Source: Clostridia bacterium (lineage in GTDB: Bacteria; Bacillota; Clostridia; Christensenellales; Aristaeellaceae). From it: a stretch of DNA of 64,000 bases. The stretch spans positions 31,555-95,554 of the forward strand of contig JAFRBK010000047.1 in NCBI GenBank assembly GCA_017404985.1, written 5' to 3'. Positions 17,554-26,483 of this stretch are shown here, piece by piece. Under the pieces are notes generated by a model. It was not told the DNA's origin and did no database searches. It worked only from the letters and a program-made list of their open reading frames with translations. Positions within the stretch are counted from its first letter, which is position 1. Every line of letters starts with the position of its first letter. The translations under genes and the position numbers were made by a program.

Positions 17554-17582
17554 TTGCACCAGATATGCAAACATGGTATGAT
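17554..17582 (+). promoter_or_regulatory. Sigma-A promoter for the DUF362 gene
   Basis: TTGCAC (17554-17559), a 17-base spacer and TATGAT (17577-17582), about 44 bases before the ATG at 17626. Confidence 0.75.
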
Positions 17583-17625
17583 TCCAGTAACGGTTTGTTT
17601 TGATTTTTTATACGGAGGGTGAATC

Positions 17626-18747
17626 ATGGATAAAGCAAAAGTATTCTTCACCGATTTCAGGACCCAGCTGGATGTCAGCCAGGGTGTCAAGCTGCAGCGT
17701 CTCTGCCGCCGGGCCGGCATCGCGCAGATTGATTTCGAGGGGAAATTCGTCGCCATTAAGATGCATTTCGGCGAACTGGGCAATTATTCCTATCTGCGCC
17801 CGAATTATGTGAAGGCTGTGGCTGACCTGATCAAGGAGCTGGGCGGCAAGCCTTTCCTGACGGATTGCAACACGCTCTATCCCGGCAGCCGCAAGAACGC
17901 GGTGGACCATCTGTATAATGCGGAAGTCAATGGCTTCAACAGCGTCACCACAGGCTGCTATGTCATCATCGCCGACGGCCTGAAAGGGCTGGATGAAGCG
18001 GAAATCCCCGTCCCCAACGGAGAATTTTGCAAAACAGCCCTGGTCGGCCGCGCACTGTATGATGCGGATGTCATCGTTTCCCTCTCCCATTTCAAGGGCC
18101 ATGAAATGACCGGCTTCGGCGGCGCCATCAAGAATATCGGCATGGGCGGCGGCAGCCGTGCCGGCAAAATGGTCCAGCATAACGAGGGCAAGCCTGTCGT
18201 GGATCCCTCCCTGTGCCGCAGCTGTAAAAGGTGCGCCCGGGAGTGCGGCTCCAATGCCATCTCCTACGAAAGCGGCAAGGCGTATATTGACCAGGACCTG
18301 TGCAAAGGCTGCGGCCGGTGCATCGGCGCCTGCGGGTTTGATGCCATCGGCACCGCCTTCGATTCCGCCGCCGAAAGGCTCTGCTGCAAAATGGCGGAAT
18401 ATACCGCAGCTATTGTGAATAACAAACCCGCCTTCCATATCACCCTGATTATGGATGTCTCCCCGAACTGTGACTGCCACGGCGAAAACGATGCCCCCAT
18501 TCTCCCGAACATCGGCATGCTGGCTTCCTTTGACCCGGTCGCCCTGGACCAGGCCTGCGCCGATCTCTGCCTGGCCGCTGAGCCGGTCCGCAACAGCCAG
18601 CTGGGAGACCATCTTGCCCAGGAAGGCTGGCATCATCACCATGACCATTTCCTGGACAGCAACCCCAATGTCCATTGGAAGGAAACGCTGGAGCACGGTG
18701 AAAAAATCGGCCTCGGCACCCGGAATTATGAACTGGTCAGAATCTGA
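17626..18747 (+). CDS. DUF362 protein with two [4Fe-4S] ferredoxin clusters
   Basis: 373 residues. A DUF362 domain fills most of the protein. A bacterial ferredoxin insert binds two [4Fe-4S] clusters: C197-x2-C200-x2-C203-x3-C207 and C226-x2-C229-x2-C232-x3-C236. Its length and the NAIS/DAIG segments are those of 2[4Fe-4S] ferredoxins. The family is common in anaerobes, and its reaction is not established; electron transfer is likely. GGAGGG precedes the ATG. The next gene starts 50 bases downstream on the same strand. A His-rich stretch (HHHHDH) near residue 340 could bind metal. Confidence 0.88.
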   Translation: MDKAKVFFTDFRTQLDVSQGVKLQRLCRRAGIAQIDFEGKFVAIKMHFGELGNYSYLRPNYVKAVADLIKELGGKPFLTDCNTLYPGSRKNAVDHLYNAEVNGFNSVTTGCYVIIADGLKGLDEAEIPVPNGEFCKTALVGRALYDADVIVSLSHFKGHEMTGFGGAIKNIGMGGGSRAGKMVQHNEGKPVVDPSLCRSCKRCARECGSNAISYESGKAYIDQDLCKGCGRCIGACGFDAIGTAFDSAAERLCCKMAEYTAAIVNNKPAFHITLIMDVSPNCDCHGENDAPILPNIGMLASFDPVALDQACADLCLAAEPVRNSQLGDHLAQEGWHHHHDHFLDSNPNVHWKETLEHGEKIGLGTRNYELVRI

Positions 18748-18797
18748 CCCTGGTTCATCATCTGATGCTGACAGATAGAATTGAAGGAGGGGCCATC

Positions 18798-19874
18798 ATG
18801 AAAAAGAGGCTGTCTGCCATCCTGCTGGCACTGGTTCTGGTGTTTTCCTGCCTGTCCGCCGGTGCTGATCCCAATGGGTTTGCGGATGTCCTTCGCTCCA
18901 TTGATTATGGAGATGCCGTCACCTATGTGATTGGCCATAAGAGCCCGGACGCGGACACCATCGGAACCGCCATGGCCTACGCCCACCTGCTGCGGCAGCT
19001 GGGCATCAACGCCAAAGCGGTCGCCACTGCCGAAGTCAACCAGGAAACCAGATACGCGCTGGATTTCTATGGCCTGGAGCCGCCGGAAGTCATCTCCGGC
19101 GCCGAAGGAAAGCAGTTTGTCCTGGTGGACCACAGTGAGTATTCCCAGGCGCTGGACGGAATGAAGGATGCGCGCGTCGTCGGCATTGTGGACCATCACG
19201 GCATCGGCGACATCCGGAATACCGAGCGCATCGCGGTCATCTCCCTCCCTGTCGGCGCCACAGCCACCATCGTTTATCAGTTGTATCTGGATTGCAATGT
19301 CGGTATCCCTAAGGACATGGCCCGGGTCATGCTCATGAGCATTCTTTCCGATACCAAGGGAATGACCAGCAACGTCACCGCTCTGGACCGGCGGGCCTAT
19401 GACTGTCTGCTCTCCGTCGCCGAAATCGATGATATCGCCGCCCTGTACGCCGGAATGAAGGACGCCAAGACATCTTATGAAGGCATGTCGCCATCCCAGA
19501 TTTACTATCTTGACTATAAGGAATATCTGGCCGGCGAATACACTTTCGGCATCGGCGATGTATATACGAATACGGAAGAACACCTCATGGAACTGGTGAA
19601 GATGGTCGAAGAGGCGTTCCCGTCCCTTTATGCGACCAACAACCTGGATATGCTGTTCTGCATGGTCTCCACGGATGAAATAACGCGCCTCATCTGGTAC
19701 GGCGAGGACGCGGAAAAAGCCGTGGCGGAAAGCTTTCCCGGCTATGACGGCAGCGGTTTCCTGACCTTCACGCCCAAAGCCTCCCGCAAAGCCGTCATCG
19801 TTCCGCCCCTGACCGCCACCCTGGAAAAATGGACAAAGCAAGCCATTCAAAGCAATCCCGCAGAAAGCAAGTAA
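18798..19874 (+). CDS. Exported family II (Mn-dependent) inorganic pyrophosphatase-like DHH protein
   Basis: 358 residues. The start is the ATG at 18798, with AAGGAGG seven bases upstream. Residues 1-23 form a clear Sec signal peptide (KKR, hydrophobic core, LSAGA). The rest matches PpaC: GHKSPDADT (H47, D51, D53), VDHSE, the DHH motif VDHHGIGD, LSDTKGMTS, and a C-terminal SRKAVIVPPL where cytosolic enzymes have SRKKQ. The metal and phosphate ligands look conserved, so hydrolysis of pyrophosphate or a related phosphoanhydride is plausible. PpaC is normally cytosolic, and an exported copy is unusual. It has no CBS or DRTGG insert. It follows the DUF362 gene and is probably cotranscribed with it. 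Confidence 0.88.
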   Translation: MKKRLSAILLALVLVFSCLSAGADPNGFADVLRSIDYGDAVTYVIGHKSPDADTIGTAMAYAHLLRQLGINAKAVATAEVNQETRYALDFYGLEPPEVISGAEGKQFVLVDHSEYSQALDGMKDARVVGIVDHHGIGDIRNTERIAVISLPVGATATIVYQLYLDCNVGIPKDMARVMLMSILSDTKGMTSNVTALDRRAYDCLLSVAEIDDIAALYAGMKDAKTSYEGMSPSQIYYLDYKEYLAGEYTFGIGDVYTNTEEHLMELVKMVEEAFPSLYATNNLDMLFCMVSTDEITRLIWYGEDAEKAVAESFPGYDGSGFLTFTPKASRKAVIVPPLTATLEKWTKQAIQSNPAESK

Positions 19875-19899
19875 CAAAAAATGGGTTCACCCTTCGGCC

Positions 19900-21114
19900 T
19901 CATGCAAACACATACCGTTCCAGCCGCCCGAAAGCCTCCTGAACCTTGGAAATCGGCAGCGCCAGATTTACCCGGATTCCCCAGGGATCCCCGAAAGGCC
20001 GCCCGTCCTGCCACGCCACCCCGACGTCCGTACCCATTTTCTGCAGTTCTTCGATCGTCTTTCCGTGCGCCCTGCACCACTCCTCGCAGTGCAGAAAGAG
20101 CATATAAGTGCCCTCCGGCCTCTGCAGGGTGATGCCAGGCCATCGGCTCTGAATCATCTCTGTGGCATAGTTGATATTCTCCGACAGCGCCGCGCAGAGC
20201 TGGTCGACCCAGGCTTCCCCTTCCGGTGAATACGCTCCGATCAAAGCGTGCATGGACAAAACGTTCATGGCATTATAGGCGGACAGGGAGGCTTCCTTTC
20301 TCTGCCGCTCCCGCAGCCAGTCGTTATAAATAATATGATAGCTGCCGACCAGCCCGGCCAGGTTGAAGGTTTTCGATGGCGCATAGAAAGCCGCCGTGTG
20401 TTCCCGCGCATAAGTGCATACGGACTGCGTCGGCGTGTGCCTGTTCCCGTTCAGCAGAATATCGGACCAGATTTCATCGGAGATGACCCATACGCTGTGC
20501 TTTTCGAAGATCTCCATGGCTTTCCAGATCTCCTCCGCCGTCCAAACCCGCCCGCAGGGATTGTGCGGGTTGCAGAAGATCGTGGCATGAACGTGGTTCT
20601 CCACAATCTTTTTCTCCATGTCCTCATAATCCATCCGCCAGATCCCGGCTTCGTCCTGCTTCAGGGGATTGTGAATAATTCGGTAGCCGTTGTTTTCCAG
20701 CGTATGCGTAAAGCCGATATAGGCCGGGCTCTGGATCAGCACGCTGCTGCCCCGGGAGCAGAGCACGTTCAGGGTAGAGACAATCCCACCCAGCACGCCG
20801 TTTTCATATCCGATATGCTTCCGCTCCAGCCCATCCACACCGTTCCGTTCCCGTTGCCACCAAAGGATCGCATGGTAGTATTCCGGAGAAATGCTGAAAT
20901 ACCCGAAAGCGGGATGCCGGGCCCGTTGGATCACCGCCTCCTGGATGGCGGGACAGGTTGCAAAATTCATATCCGCCACCCACATGGGAATCGCGTCAAA
21001 CCCCTCCTTCGGTCCGGCCGGACCGAAAGTGCCGGGCATACCGATAAAATCCCACGCAATGGCGTCTTTTCCCCGCCTGTCCGGCATAGTACTGAAGTCA
21101 TACTGTCTGTTCAT
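19900..21114 (-). CDS. PatB/MalY-type PLP aminotransferase (cystathionine beta-lyase-like)
   Basis: 404 residues, fold type I PLP enzyme. MWVADMNF near the N-terminus is the PatB/MalY hallmark. The Schiff-base lysine is K248 in APSKTFNLAGL, with NPHNPCGRVW and SDEIWSDILL upstream. The usual reaction is beta-elimination of cystathionine or cysteine conjugates to homocysteine, pyruvate and ammonia. The start at 21114 has AAAGGAAG five bases upstream. It has its own promoter, whose sequence is nearly copied in front of the GH38-like gene (see findings). It converges with the secreted pyrophosphatase gene. Confidence 0.92.
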   Translation of the reverse strand: MNRQYDFSTMPDRRGKDAIAWDFIGMPGTFGPAGPKEGFDAIPMWVADMNFATCPAIQEAVIQRARHPAFGYFSISPEYYHAILWWQRERNGVDGLERKHIGYENGVLGGIVSTLNVLCSRGSSVLIQSPAYIGFTHTLENNGYRIIHNPLKQDEAGIWRMDYEDMEKKIVENHVHATIFCNPHNPCGRVWTAEEIWKAMEIFEKHSVWVISDEIWSDILLNGNRHTPTQSVCTYAREHTAAFYAPSKTFNLAGLVGSYHIIYNDWLRERQRKEASLSAYNAMNVLSMHALIGAYSPEGEAWVDQLCAALSENINYATEMIQSRWPGITLQRPEGTYMLFLHCEEWCRAHGKTIEELQKMGTDVGVAWQDGRPFGDPWGIRVNLALPISKVQEAFGRLERYVFA

Positions 21115-21195
21115 CCGTTCTTCCTTTCCGGGTGATATCTCCGGCCGTGTCAGGCCGCGCATCAATCCATCCGTGTTCTGCTTTGTTCTTCAGCC

Positions 21196-21224
21196 AAATT
21201 ATCATGGAATGTCAGGCCCGTCAA
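21196..21224 (-). promoter_or_regulatory. Promoter of the PatB-like gene, shared motif with the GH38 promoter
   Basis: Minus strand: TTGACG (21224-21219), a 17-base spacer and TAATTT (21201-21196). The spacer reads GGCCTGACATTCCATGA, and the 40-base block is almost identical to the one at 25098-25126, suggesting a common operator. Confidence 0.75.
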
Positions 21225-21398
21225 GTGTTTCCGCGTTCCGAAAGCTTCGCCTGCCTGTTGCCCCGTGTATTCCCGGAATGTTATAATACATTCAGCCGTT
21301 TTGCCCGGCCCTCACCGGTATGCCGGGGGATCATTTCTCCGGAGAGCAGCGGATTCCCCCGTGAAATCAAAAAAGAAACCGAAAAAGGAACGAAACCT

Positions 21399-22604
21399 AT
21401 GCTGACTGTCTCATTGGATCATGCACGGCAGTTCATCCTGCTGAACCAGGGCCTGCTCGGAAACCACCGCTTTGTCGGCAAACCGGGTGCGTATCAGTAT
21501 GTTCGCCAGGCCGGCTGTATTCAGTATGATCCGGTGGATGTCTGCGGAAAGAACGCGGAGCTGACGCTCCAGTCCCGGGTGAAGGGTTTTCGGAAAAAGA
21601 TGCTGGAGGACCTGCTCTACCGGGATCGCCTGCTGGTGGACTATTCGGACAAGGAGCTGTCCATCTGGCCCAGTGAGGACTGGCCGTATTTTTCCGGCTA
21701 CAGGGAAAGGAGCAAGGCCCACGCCCTGCGGTTTGCCGGCATCCCGGAGCTGGAGCAGGAAGCCCTCGCCTATATCCGGAAGCACGGCCCAGTCAGCAGC
21801 GACACCCTCCCCATCGAGGGAACCATCTACTGGCACTCCTCGATGCACTGGTCCGGCCACTGGAGCAAGGATTCGCTTGCTGCGCGGTCCGTCCTGGAGC
21901 AGCTGTATACGGACGGAACCCTGCTGATTCACCATAAAACCGGTTCCCGGAAATACTATGACCTGGCCGAAAAATACCTCCCCGCCGATCTGCTGAACGC
22001 CCCGAACCCCTGCGGGGAGGAAGGGGATGCCTGGATCGCCTGGCGCGTTAAACGCCGGATCGGCGCTGTCGGCATGCTCTGGAACCGCAACTCAACCGCT
22101 TTCCTGGGGATTGCCATGTCCGGGGAACAGCGAAACGCCGCTTTTGACCGGCTGGAAAAAAGCGGCGAAATCACACCCGTCCTTGTGGAGGGAATCCGCT
22201 TCCCGCTCTATCTCCTCAGCGATGGCCTTCCCCTGCTGGAAGCGGTCATGGCCGGTCAGGCGGATCTCCGTCCCCGGCTGGAGTTCCTTGCCCCGCTGGA
22301 TCCGATGCTCTGGGACCGGAAACTGGTCGAGGCTGTCTGGAATTATCAGTATTCCTGGGAGATCTATACGCCCGTCGTGAAACGGAAATATGGGTATTAT
22401 GTACTCCCGATGCTCTGGGGCGACCGCCTGGTTGGCCGCATCGAACCGAAGGCCGACCGCGGCTCGCAAACCCTCACCGTCAATAACCTCTGGCTCGAAC
22501 CCGGCGTCCGCCGCACAAAGCAGCTCTCCGGCCGGATCGACCGTTCCGTGCAGCGTCTCGCCCGGTTCAATGCCTGTTCCGTTTCAGCAGCAGATTCTGA
22601 ATAA
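21399..22604 (+). CDS. YcaQ/AlkX-type DNA glycosylase (HTH_42 family)
   Basis: 401 residues, normal for the winged-helix DUF1006/HTH_42 superfamily. These enzymes unhook interstrand crosslinks and remove bulky alkyl lesions. The catalytic Q-x-D motif is Q42-Y-D44 in GCIQYDPVDV. AlkZ members have Q-x-Q, so this belongs to the AlkX/YcaQ branch. The C-terminal half has PLDPMLWDRKLV and the YVLPMLWGDRLVGRIEPK segment typical of the family. The start at 21399 has AAAAGGA upstream; the longer reading frame starting at 21132 has no RBS. It is a single gene, convergent with the GH38-like gene. Confidence 0.88.
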   Translation: MLTVSLDHARQFILLNQGLLGNHRFVGKPGAYQYVRQAGCIQYDPVDVCGKNAELTLQSRVKGFRKKMLEDLLYRDRLLVDYSDKELSIWPSEDWPYFSGYRERSKAHALRFAGIPELEQEALAYIRKHGPVSSDTLPIEGTIYWHSSMHWSGHWSKDSLAARSVLEQLYTDGTLLIHHKTGSRKYYDLAEKYLPADLLNAPNPCGEEGDAWIAWRVKRRIGAVGMLWNRNSTAFLGIAMSGEQRNAAFDRLEKSGEITPVLVEGIRFPLYLLSDGLPLLEAVMAGQADLRPRLEFLAPLDPMLWDRKLVEAVWNYQYSWEIYTPVVKRKYGYYVLPMLWGDRLVGRIEPKADRGSQTLTVNNLWLEPGVRRTKQLSGRIDRSVQRLARFNACSVSAADSE

Positions 22605-22617
22605 AGCCGCGGAAGCA

Positions 22618-25035
22618 TCATTCAACATCGAAGGATGTATAGCACAGGACCCCGGCATTGTCCGCCCGGGCTTCGGCAAAGCATGCCTCCGGATCGCCGC
22701 TGTCCATCAGCCGCAGGCTGTATCGGAACTGATAAAACCCGCCCAGGGAAGCCTTGAAATTGGTCTCCCAGAAATTGTTCATCACCCAGGAGTATACCCG
22801 GTCCGTATTCTTCTGCATCGGATCCCCCGCCAGGCGAATATCGTGGGGCAGCAGGCTGCCCATGCTGATCATCGGCGCGTCGGGAAGCTCCACCACCAGG
22901 GAACTTTCGTCCCGGATCCAGGCCACGGCGTTCTGGGTCTCGTAGTAGTCCGTGCATGTCCCGGGAATCTGGTCGACGCGCGGGCGGAATACGCATCCGG
23001 TTTTGTCCGCATAAAGCATGGCCTCCGGCCGTTCAAAGGGAAGCGCCAGGTACAGGTTCTCCGGCTCCAGCCGGCTTTCTTTGTGTACCCGGAATTCCAC
23101 ATCCAGCCGAGCCAGGTCGTGGTAGGTCGTCAGGATCAGTTCCGCGCTCCGGCATCCCCGAACCTGATAGGTCAGAATCACGCGGCTCATAACCGGACCG
23201 AAATCCGTCACCCGCACATCGGCCAGCCGCCCAAAGTCCCGCAAGGTATGCATGGCCTTGCGGTTTCTCCCCATGATTCTGCGTTCCGTGCATGCATCCG
23301 TCCGGATGGGCGTCTCCTCGTAGATCGGCTCAAAAGCGGTTTCGTCCTCCCGGCTGATGAGTTCGCTGTCCTTTTTCCGGTCATAGATCGAGGTAATCCC
23401 CCGCCCCAGCTCCCACCGGATCCACAAATACGGCGTTTTCATTTCGAAAGGCGTGCAGGCCCAGTCCGGATCGGCCAGGCGGTACGCGGCAAAGTCCTTC
23501 ACTCCGTCCGCCCCGTATGCACAGGTCATGCCGATTATCGGCGCATCGGGCAGCGGCAGTTCCTCCACGCGGTAGGACGCGTGTTCCCCGGGCGCCAGGC
23601 GCACCGCCAGGTTGAATTCCTTTCCGCGGGCCACCTGGGAAATCTGGCAGGGAACCTCCTCGCCGGTGCGCTCGTTGACCAGCCTGAAATGCTTGTGGCT
23701 GAAGAGGATTTCCAGGTCCGTCCGGGCAATGGCGACCACCGGAATGGAGTTCGGATTCACCGCGTGCAGCCTGTAGTCCTTCCACAGCACCATCGGCGTC
23801 TCCCCATACTGTGCGCAAAGCCTGTCCAGGCAAGAGCTGACGGATTCATGGGCCCGCGAAGCATACAGGGTTTTCCGCAGGTCCAGCACGTTAACCATCG
23901 GATGGGCCGGCTCGGAAATGCTGGAGGAAAATCCCCAGGTATGCTCCGAATACAGCATCAGGTGGTATCGCGCGTCCTCCATCAGGTCCCGGGGCACAAC
24001 CGTGTATTCCGGATCCATCCCGCGGCAGATGTGGTATTTCCGTACAGCATCCCGATAGTGGCTCACAGTCCCCGGCGTGGAGCAGGTGCCGTCTGACCAC
24101 CAGTCTGTCCAGTCTCCCCGATAGGTCGGTATCGTATATCCCGGCGTCTGTTCCGCGGCGTTTTCCACCCTGTCAAAGAACCCGTCCAGCGTGTCCATTT
24201 CCAGCCAGACCCGATCCCCGTACTGCTCGTTCCACCGATGGACAAATTCGATTACCCCGGGTCCGGGCGGGGAGTTGTCCGTGGTCAGGCCGGAAACCAG
24301 AATGGGGCAGAAATCAAAGGGATACCCTTCCTGCTGCAGCTTCTCCGCGTATCCCAGCAGGCGGTGCGCGGCCAGCTCCCAATTGCTCATCCCGGTGTTG
24401 GCCAGCCCGTCCTGAATCATGTATCCGTACTGGCCGGAAAGCTGGTGAATGTTGATTTCGTTCCCAAGGTGATAGTGTTCGCTCTGCCACACCAGCAGCT
24501 TTTTCCCGTCCGGCCCTTCCCAGAAGAAAGGCTGCTGCTTTCGCCCCGCGGCATGATACCCGTGATGGGTGTGAACGGCGGAAAGAAGATGCTCCACGCC
24601 CGCGTCAGCCATGGCAGAAACATATCCCCACGGATATCCGTTGATGTCAGCCGTCATGGCGCTCCTGATCCGGATGCCCTGCTCACCCACGGTCTCCCGG
24701 CATTTCTCCAGCGTTTCCCGCAGAATCATGTCATCCATCAGGTCGGTGCAGTTCAGATAGCTCCCGGAAAGGCCGATTTTCCCCTCCCGGACGAAGCGCC
24801 AGAAGTCCTGGATATAGGCCGGGCTGCTGAGCTTCAGGAACTGCTCCAGCATCCACAGGGACTCCACGTTCCAGCAGAATCCCCGCCACCGCGGATTGGT
24901 TTCGGCATCCCGCAGAATCTCCACCACGTTCTCCAGATACCGGGCGTGGTTCCACCCGATTTTCTCCTGCCGGTCCGTATACCCCACGTCCGTATGGGCA
25001 TGGTGAATCAGACAGAAAACCATTTTCCCCTTCAT
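22618..25035 (-). CDS. GH38-like glycoside hydrolase (alpha-mannosidase superfamily, DUF5054-like)
   Basis: 805 residues, no signal peptide, so probably cytosolic. The N-terminal catalytic domain carries the metal ligands H12-x-H14-x-D16 (HHAHTDVGYT) and the probable nucleophile D130 (TADINGYPWG). HTHHGY further on supplies more metal-site residues. The C-terminal beta-rich half resembles the GH38 C-terminal domains. Family members hydrolyse alpha-mannosides with retention using zinc. The substrate here is unknown. The ATG at 25035 follows GGAGGAG by five bases; an upstream extension has no support. It is transcribed alone from the promoter at 25098. Confidence 0.85.
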   Translation of the reverse strand: MKGKMVFCLIHHAHTDVGYTDRQEKIGWNHARYLENVVEILRDAETNPRWRGFCWNVESLWMLEQFLKLSSPAYIQDFWRFVREGKIGLSGSYLNCTDLMDDMILRETLEKCRETVGEQGIRIRSAMTADINGYPWGYVSAMADAGVEHLLSAVHTHHGYHAAGRKQQPFFWEGPDGKKLLVWQSEHYHLGNEINIHQLSGQYGYMIQDGLANTGMSNWELAAHRLLGYAEKLQQEGYPFDFCPILVSGLTTDNSPPGPGVIEFVHRWNEQYGDRVWLEMDTLDGFFDRVENAAEQTPGYTIPTYRGDWTDWWSDGTCSTPGTVSHYRDAVRKYHICRGMDPEYTVVPRDLMEDARYHLMLYSEHTWGFSSSISEPAHPMVNVLDLRKTLYASRAHESVSSCLDRLCAQYGETPMVLWKDYRLHAVNPNSIPVVAIARTDLEILFSHKHFRLVNERTGEEVPCQISQVARGKEFNLAVRLAPGEHASYRVEELPLPDAPIIGMTCAYGADGVKDFAAYRLADPDWACTPFEMKTPYLWIRWELGRGITSIYDRKKDSELISREDETAFEPIYEETPIRTDACTERRIMGRNRKAMHTLRDFGRLADVRVTDFGPVMSRVILTYQVRGCRSAELILTTYHDLARLDVEFRVHKESRLEPENLYLALPFERPEAMLYADKTGCVFRPRVDQIPGTCTDYYETQNAVAWIRDESSLVVELPDAPMISMGSLLPHDIRLAGDPMQKNTDRVYSWVMNNFWETNFKASLGGFYQFRYSLRLMDSGDPEACFAEARADNAGVLCYTSFDVE

Positions 25036-25097
25036 GTGCGCTCCTCCTCTGCGTTCCGGGAACAGGCCAGAACTGTTTTTCGTTTTGTTCTGCAGCC

Positions 25098-25126
25098 AAG
25101 TTATCATGGAATGGCAAGCCCGTCAA
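25098..25126 (-). promoter_or_regulatory. Promoter of the GH38-like gene, shared motif with the PatB promoter
   Basis: Minus strand: TTGACG (25126-25121), a 17-base spacer and TAACTT (25103-25098). The spacer GGCTTGCCATTCCATGA differs at only two positions from that at 21202-21218. Confidence 0.75.
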
Positions 25127-25136
25127 GTCCCTCGCT

Positions 25137-25224
25137 CCCTCGCGCGCGCACGCCTCTCTCTCTTTTTCGTTTTTGTTTTCGTTCTTTTTCTTGTTATTGT
25201 TCTTGTTATTGTTCTTTTTTGGCA
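25137..25224. repeat. Low-complexity pyrimidine-rich tract with a 12-bp tandem duplication
   Basis: The stretch begins with alternating CG/CA and CT runs and continues as an almost pure T/C/G tract. TCTTGTTATTGT occurs twice in tandem at 25189-25212. It fills the 214-base gap between the GH38-like gene and the alpha/beta hydrolase. No coding capacity is seen. Confidence 0.7.
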
Positions 25225-25249
25225 AATTTGATTTGAACCTATGGTTTCA

Positions 25250-26350
25250 TCACGTTCCGGAACGAAGGAGTGAATTTACAGCGTCTATATAGACTTCGCT
25301 GTGCTTGGTATGGATGACGTGATCGTTTGTATCCGTTTCTATCAGACAGCAGTTATCCCCAATGTTTGCTACAGCGCGTTCAGCCTGCTCACGGGTTGCG
25401 GCAGCCTGATTAATCCCGTTCTGGTCCAGAACTTCCTTGGCATGAATATACACACAGGGAATATGGATCGAGGAGAGAATGTTCTCATGCTTCAGCCCGT
25501 GGTTCCAGCTCAGGTCATAAAAATGCTCACCGTAGGCAAAATCATACTCCATCTCATACTGGAAAACATACCATACATCGGAAGGAAGCGTTGCAATCTT
25601 GACAGGCTCCCCGGGATGCTCGTCATGATACTTCTGGGCATCGTTCGCAATCAGCGGCATCAGGTCCTTCATATAAAGCTGCCCCCAGTAGCAATGTCTG
25701 AGATACCAGGCTTCCCAGCATTCGGTTTTGTCCGATTCGTTGTATTCATGCAGAGGTTTGAAGGTATCCAGATAGGAAAAATGCTTTTCCCAGTTTTCTC
25801 CTTCCGTCGAGTATACGGGCGGATCCTCCAGGACTGCGCCGATAACATTCGCACCGCCGTAAGCCGCGATATACGCCGCTGTGATTGCGCCGTTGGAATG
25901 GCCCGCCACGACGGTGGCCTCCCCGATCACCTGATCGATAAACCAGATCAGGTCGTCCCCGTTGACGTCGAGATAATACAGGCTTTCCTCATGTGCTGAT
26001 TTCCCGTGGCCGTAGACGTCGACCGCATAGATATGCCAGTTTTCACTGAGCGCGGGAAGCACCAGCGCGTAGTCCTGCCATATGCTCATCTGGCCATGGA
26101 TCAGCAGCAGCGCGGGCTTGTCGTTCTTCACCTCTCCGTAGTTGATGACCCTTCCAGAAGGAAGCGTTACCTGTTTTTCTTCGGCGTGTACTTCCTTGAT
26201 TGCCGCCTCATATTTGTCATACCAGTTCATGTTGTCCGGCGGCAGACTGGGCATAGCCCCGGCAGGGATCTGGGGAGTTTCCGCAGATACAGTCAGCGGA
26301 CAGCAGAAAGTTAAGACGAGAAAAGCAATGAGTGATAAGATGATTTTCAT
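25250..26350 (-). CDS. Exported alpha/beta hydrolase
   Basis: 366 residues. The ATG at 26350 has AAAGGAG eight bases upstream. Residues 1-23 form a signal peptide (KII, hydrophobic core, VSAE). The alpha/beta hydrolase fold shows the oxyanion strand LLLIHGQMSIWQD, VDVYGHGKS, the nucleophile elbow GHSNG with S152, and a late DTNDHVIH region with the catalytic His. The substrate is unknown; such proteins are esterases, lipases or peptidases. It has its own gene spacing on both sides. Confidence 0.87.
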   Translation of the reverse strand: MKIILSLIAFLVLTFCCPLTVSAETPQIPAGAMPSLPPDNMNWYDKYEAAIKEVHAEEKQVTLPSGRVINYGEVKNDKPALLLIHGQMSIWQDYALVLPALSENWHIYAVDVYGHGKSAHEESLYYLDVNGDDLIWFIDQVIGEATVVAGHSNGAITAAYIAAYGGANVIGAVLEDPPVYSTEGENWEKHFSYLDTFKPLHEYNESDKTECWEAWYLRHCYWGQLYMKDLMPLIANDAQKYHDEHPGEPVKIATLPSDVWYVFQYEMEYDFAYGEHFYDLSWNHGLKHENILSSIHIPCVYIHAKEVLDQNGINQAAATREQAERAVANIGDNCCLIETDTNDHVIHTKHSEVYIDAVNSLLRSGT

Positions 26351-26483
26351 GTAATAATCTCCTTTCCGTTTCATCATCGTTTTTTTGAGCAAATAGAAGA
26401 TATTCCGAAAACTGCTTCGTCCACATCTGAATATTCGTCAAAACCGAAAAAAGCCCTGCTGTCGAAAAGGCATAGTTTTATCC

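Noticed and set aside
22390-24096. 568-codon plus-strand open frame
   Set aside because: Antisense shadow of the GH38-like gene and the end of the AlkX gene; composition is that of a mirror frame and no RBS fits.
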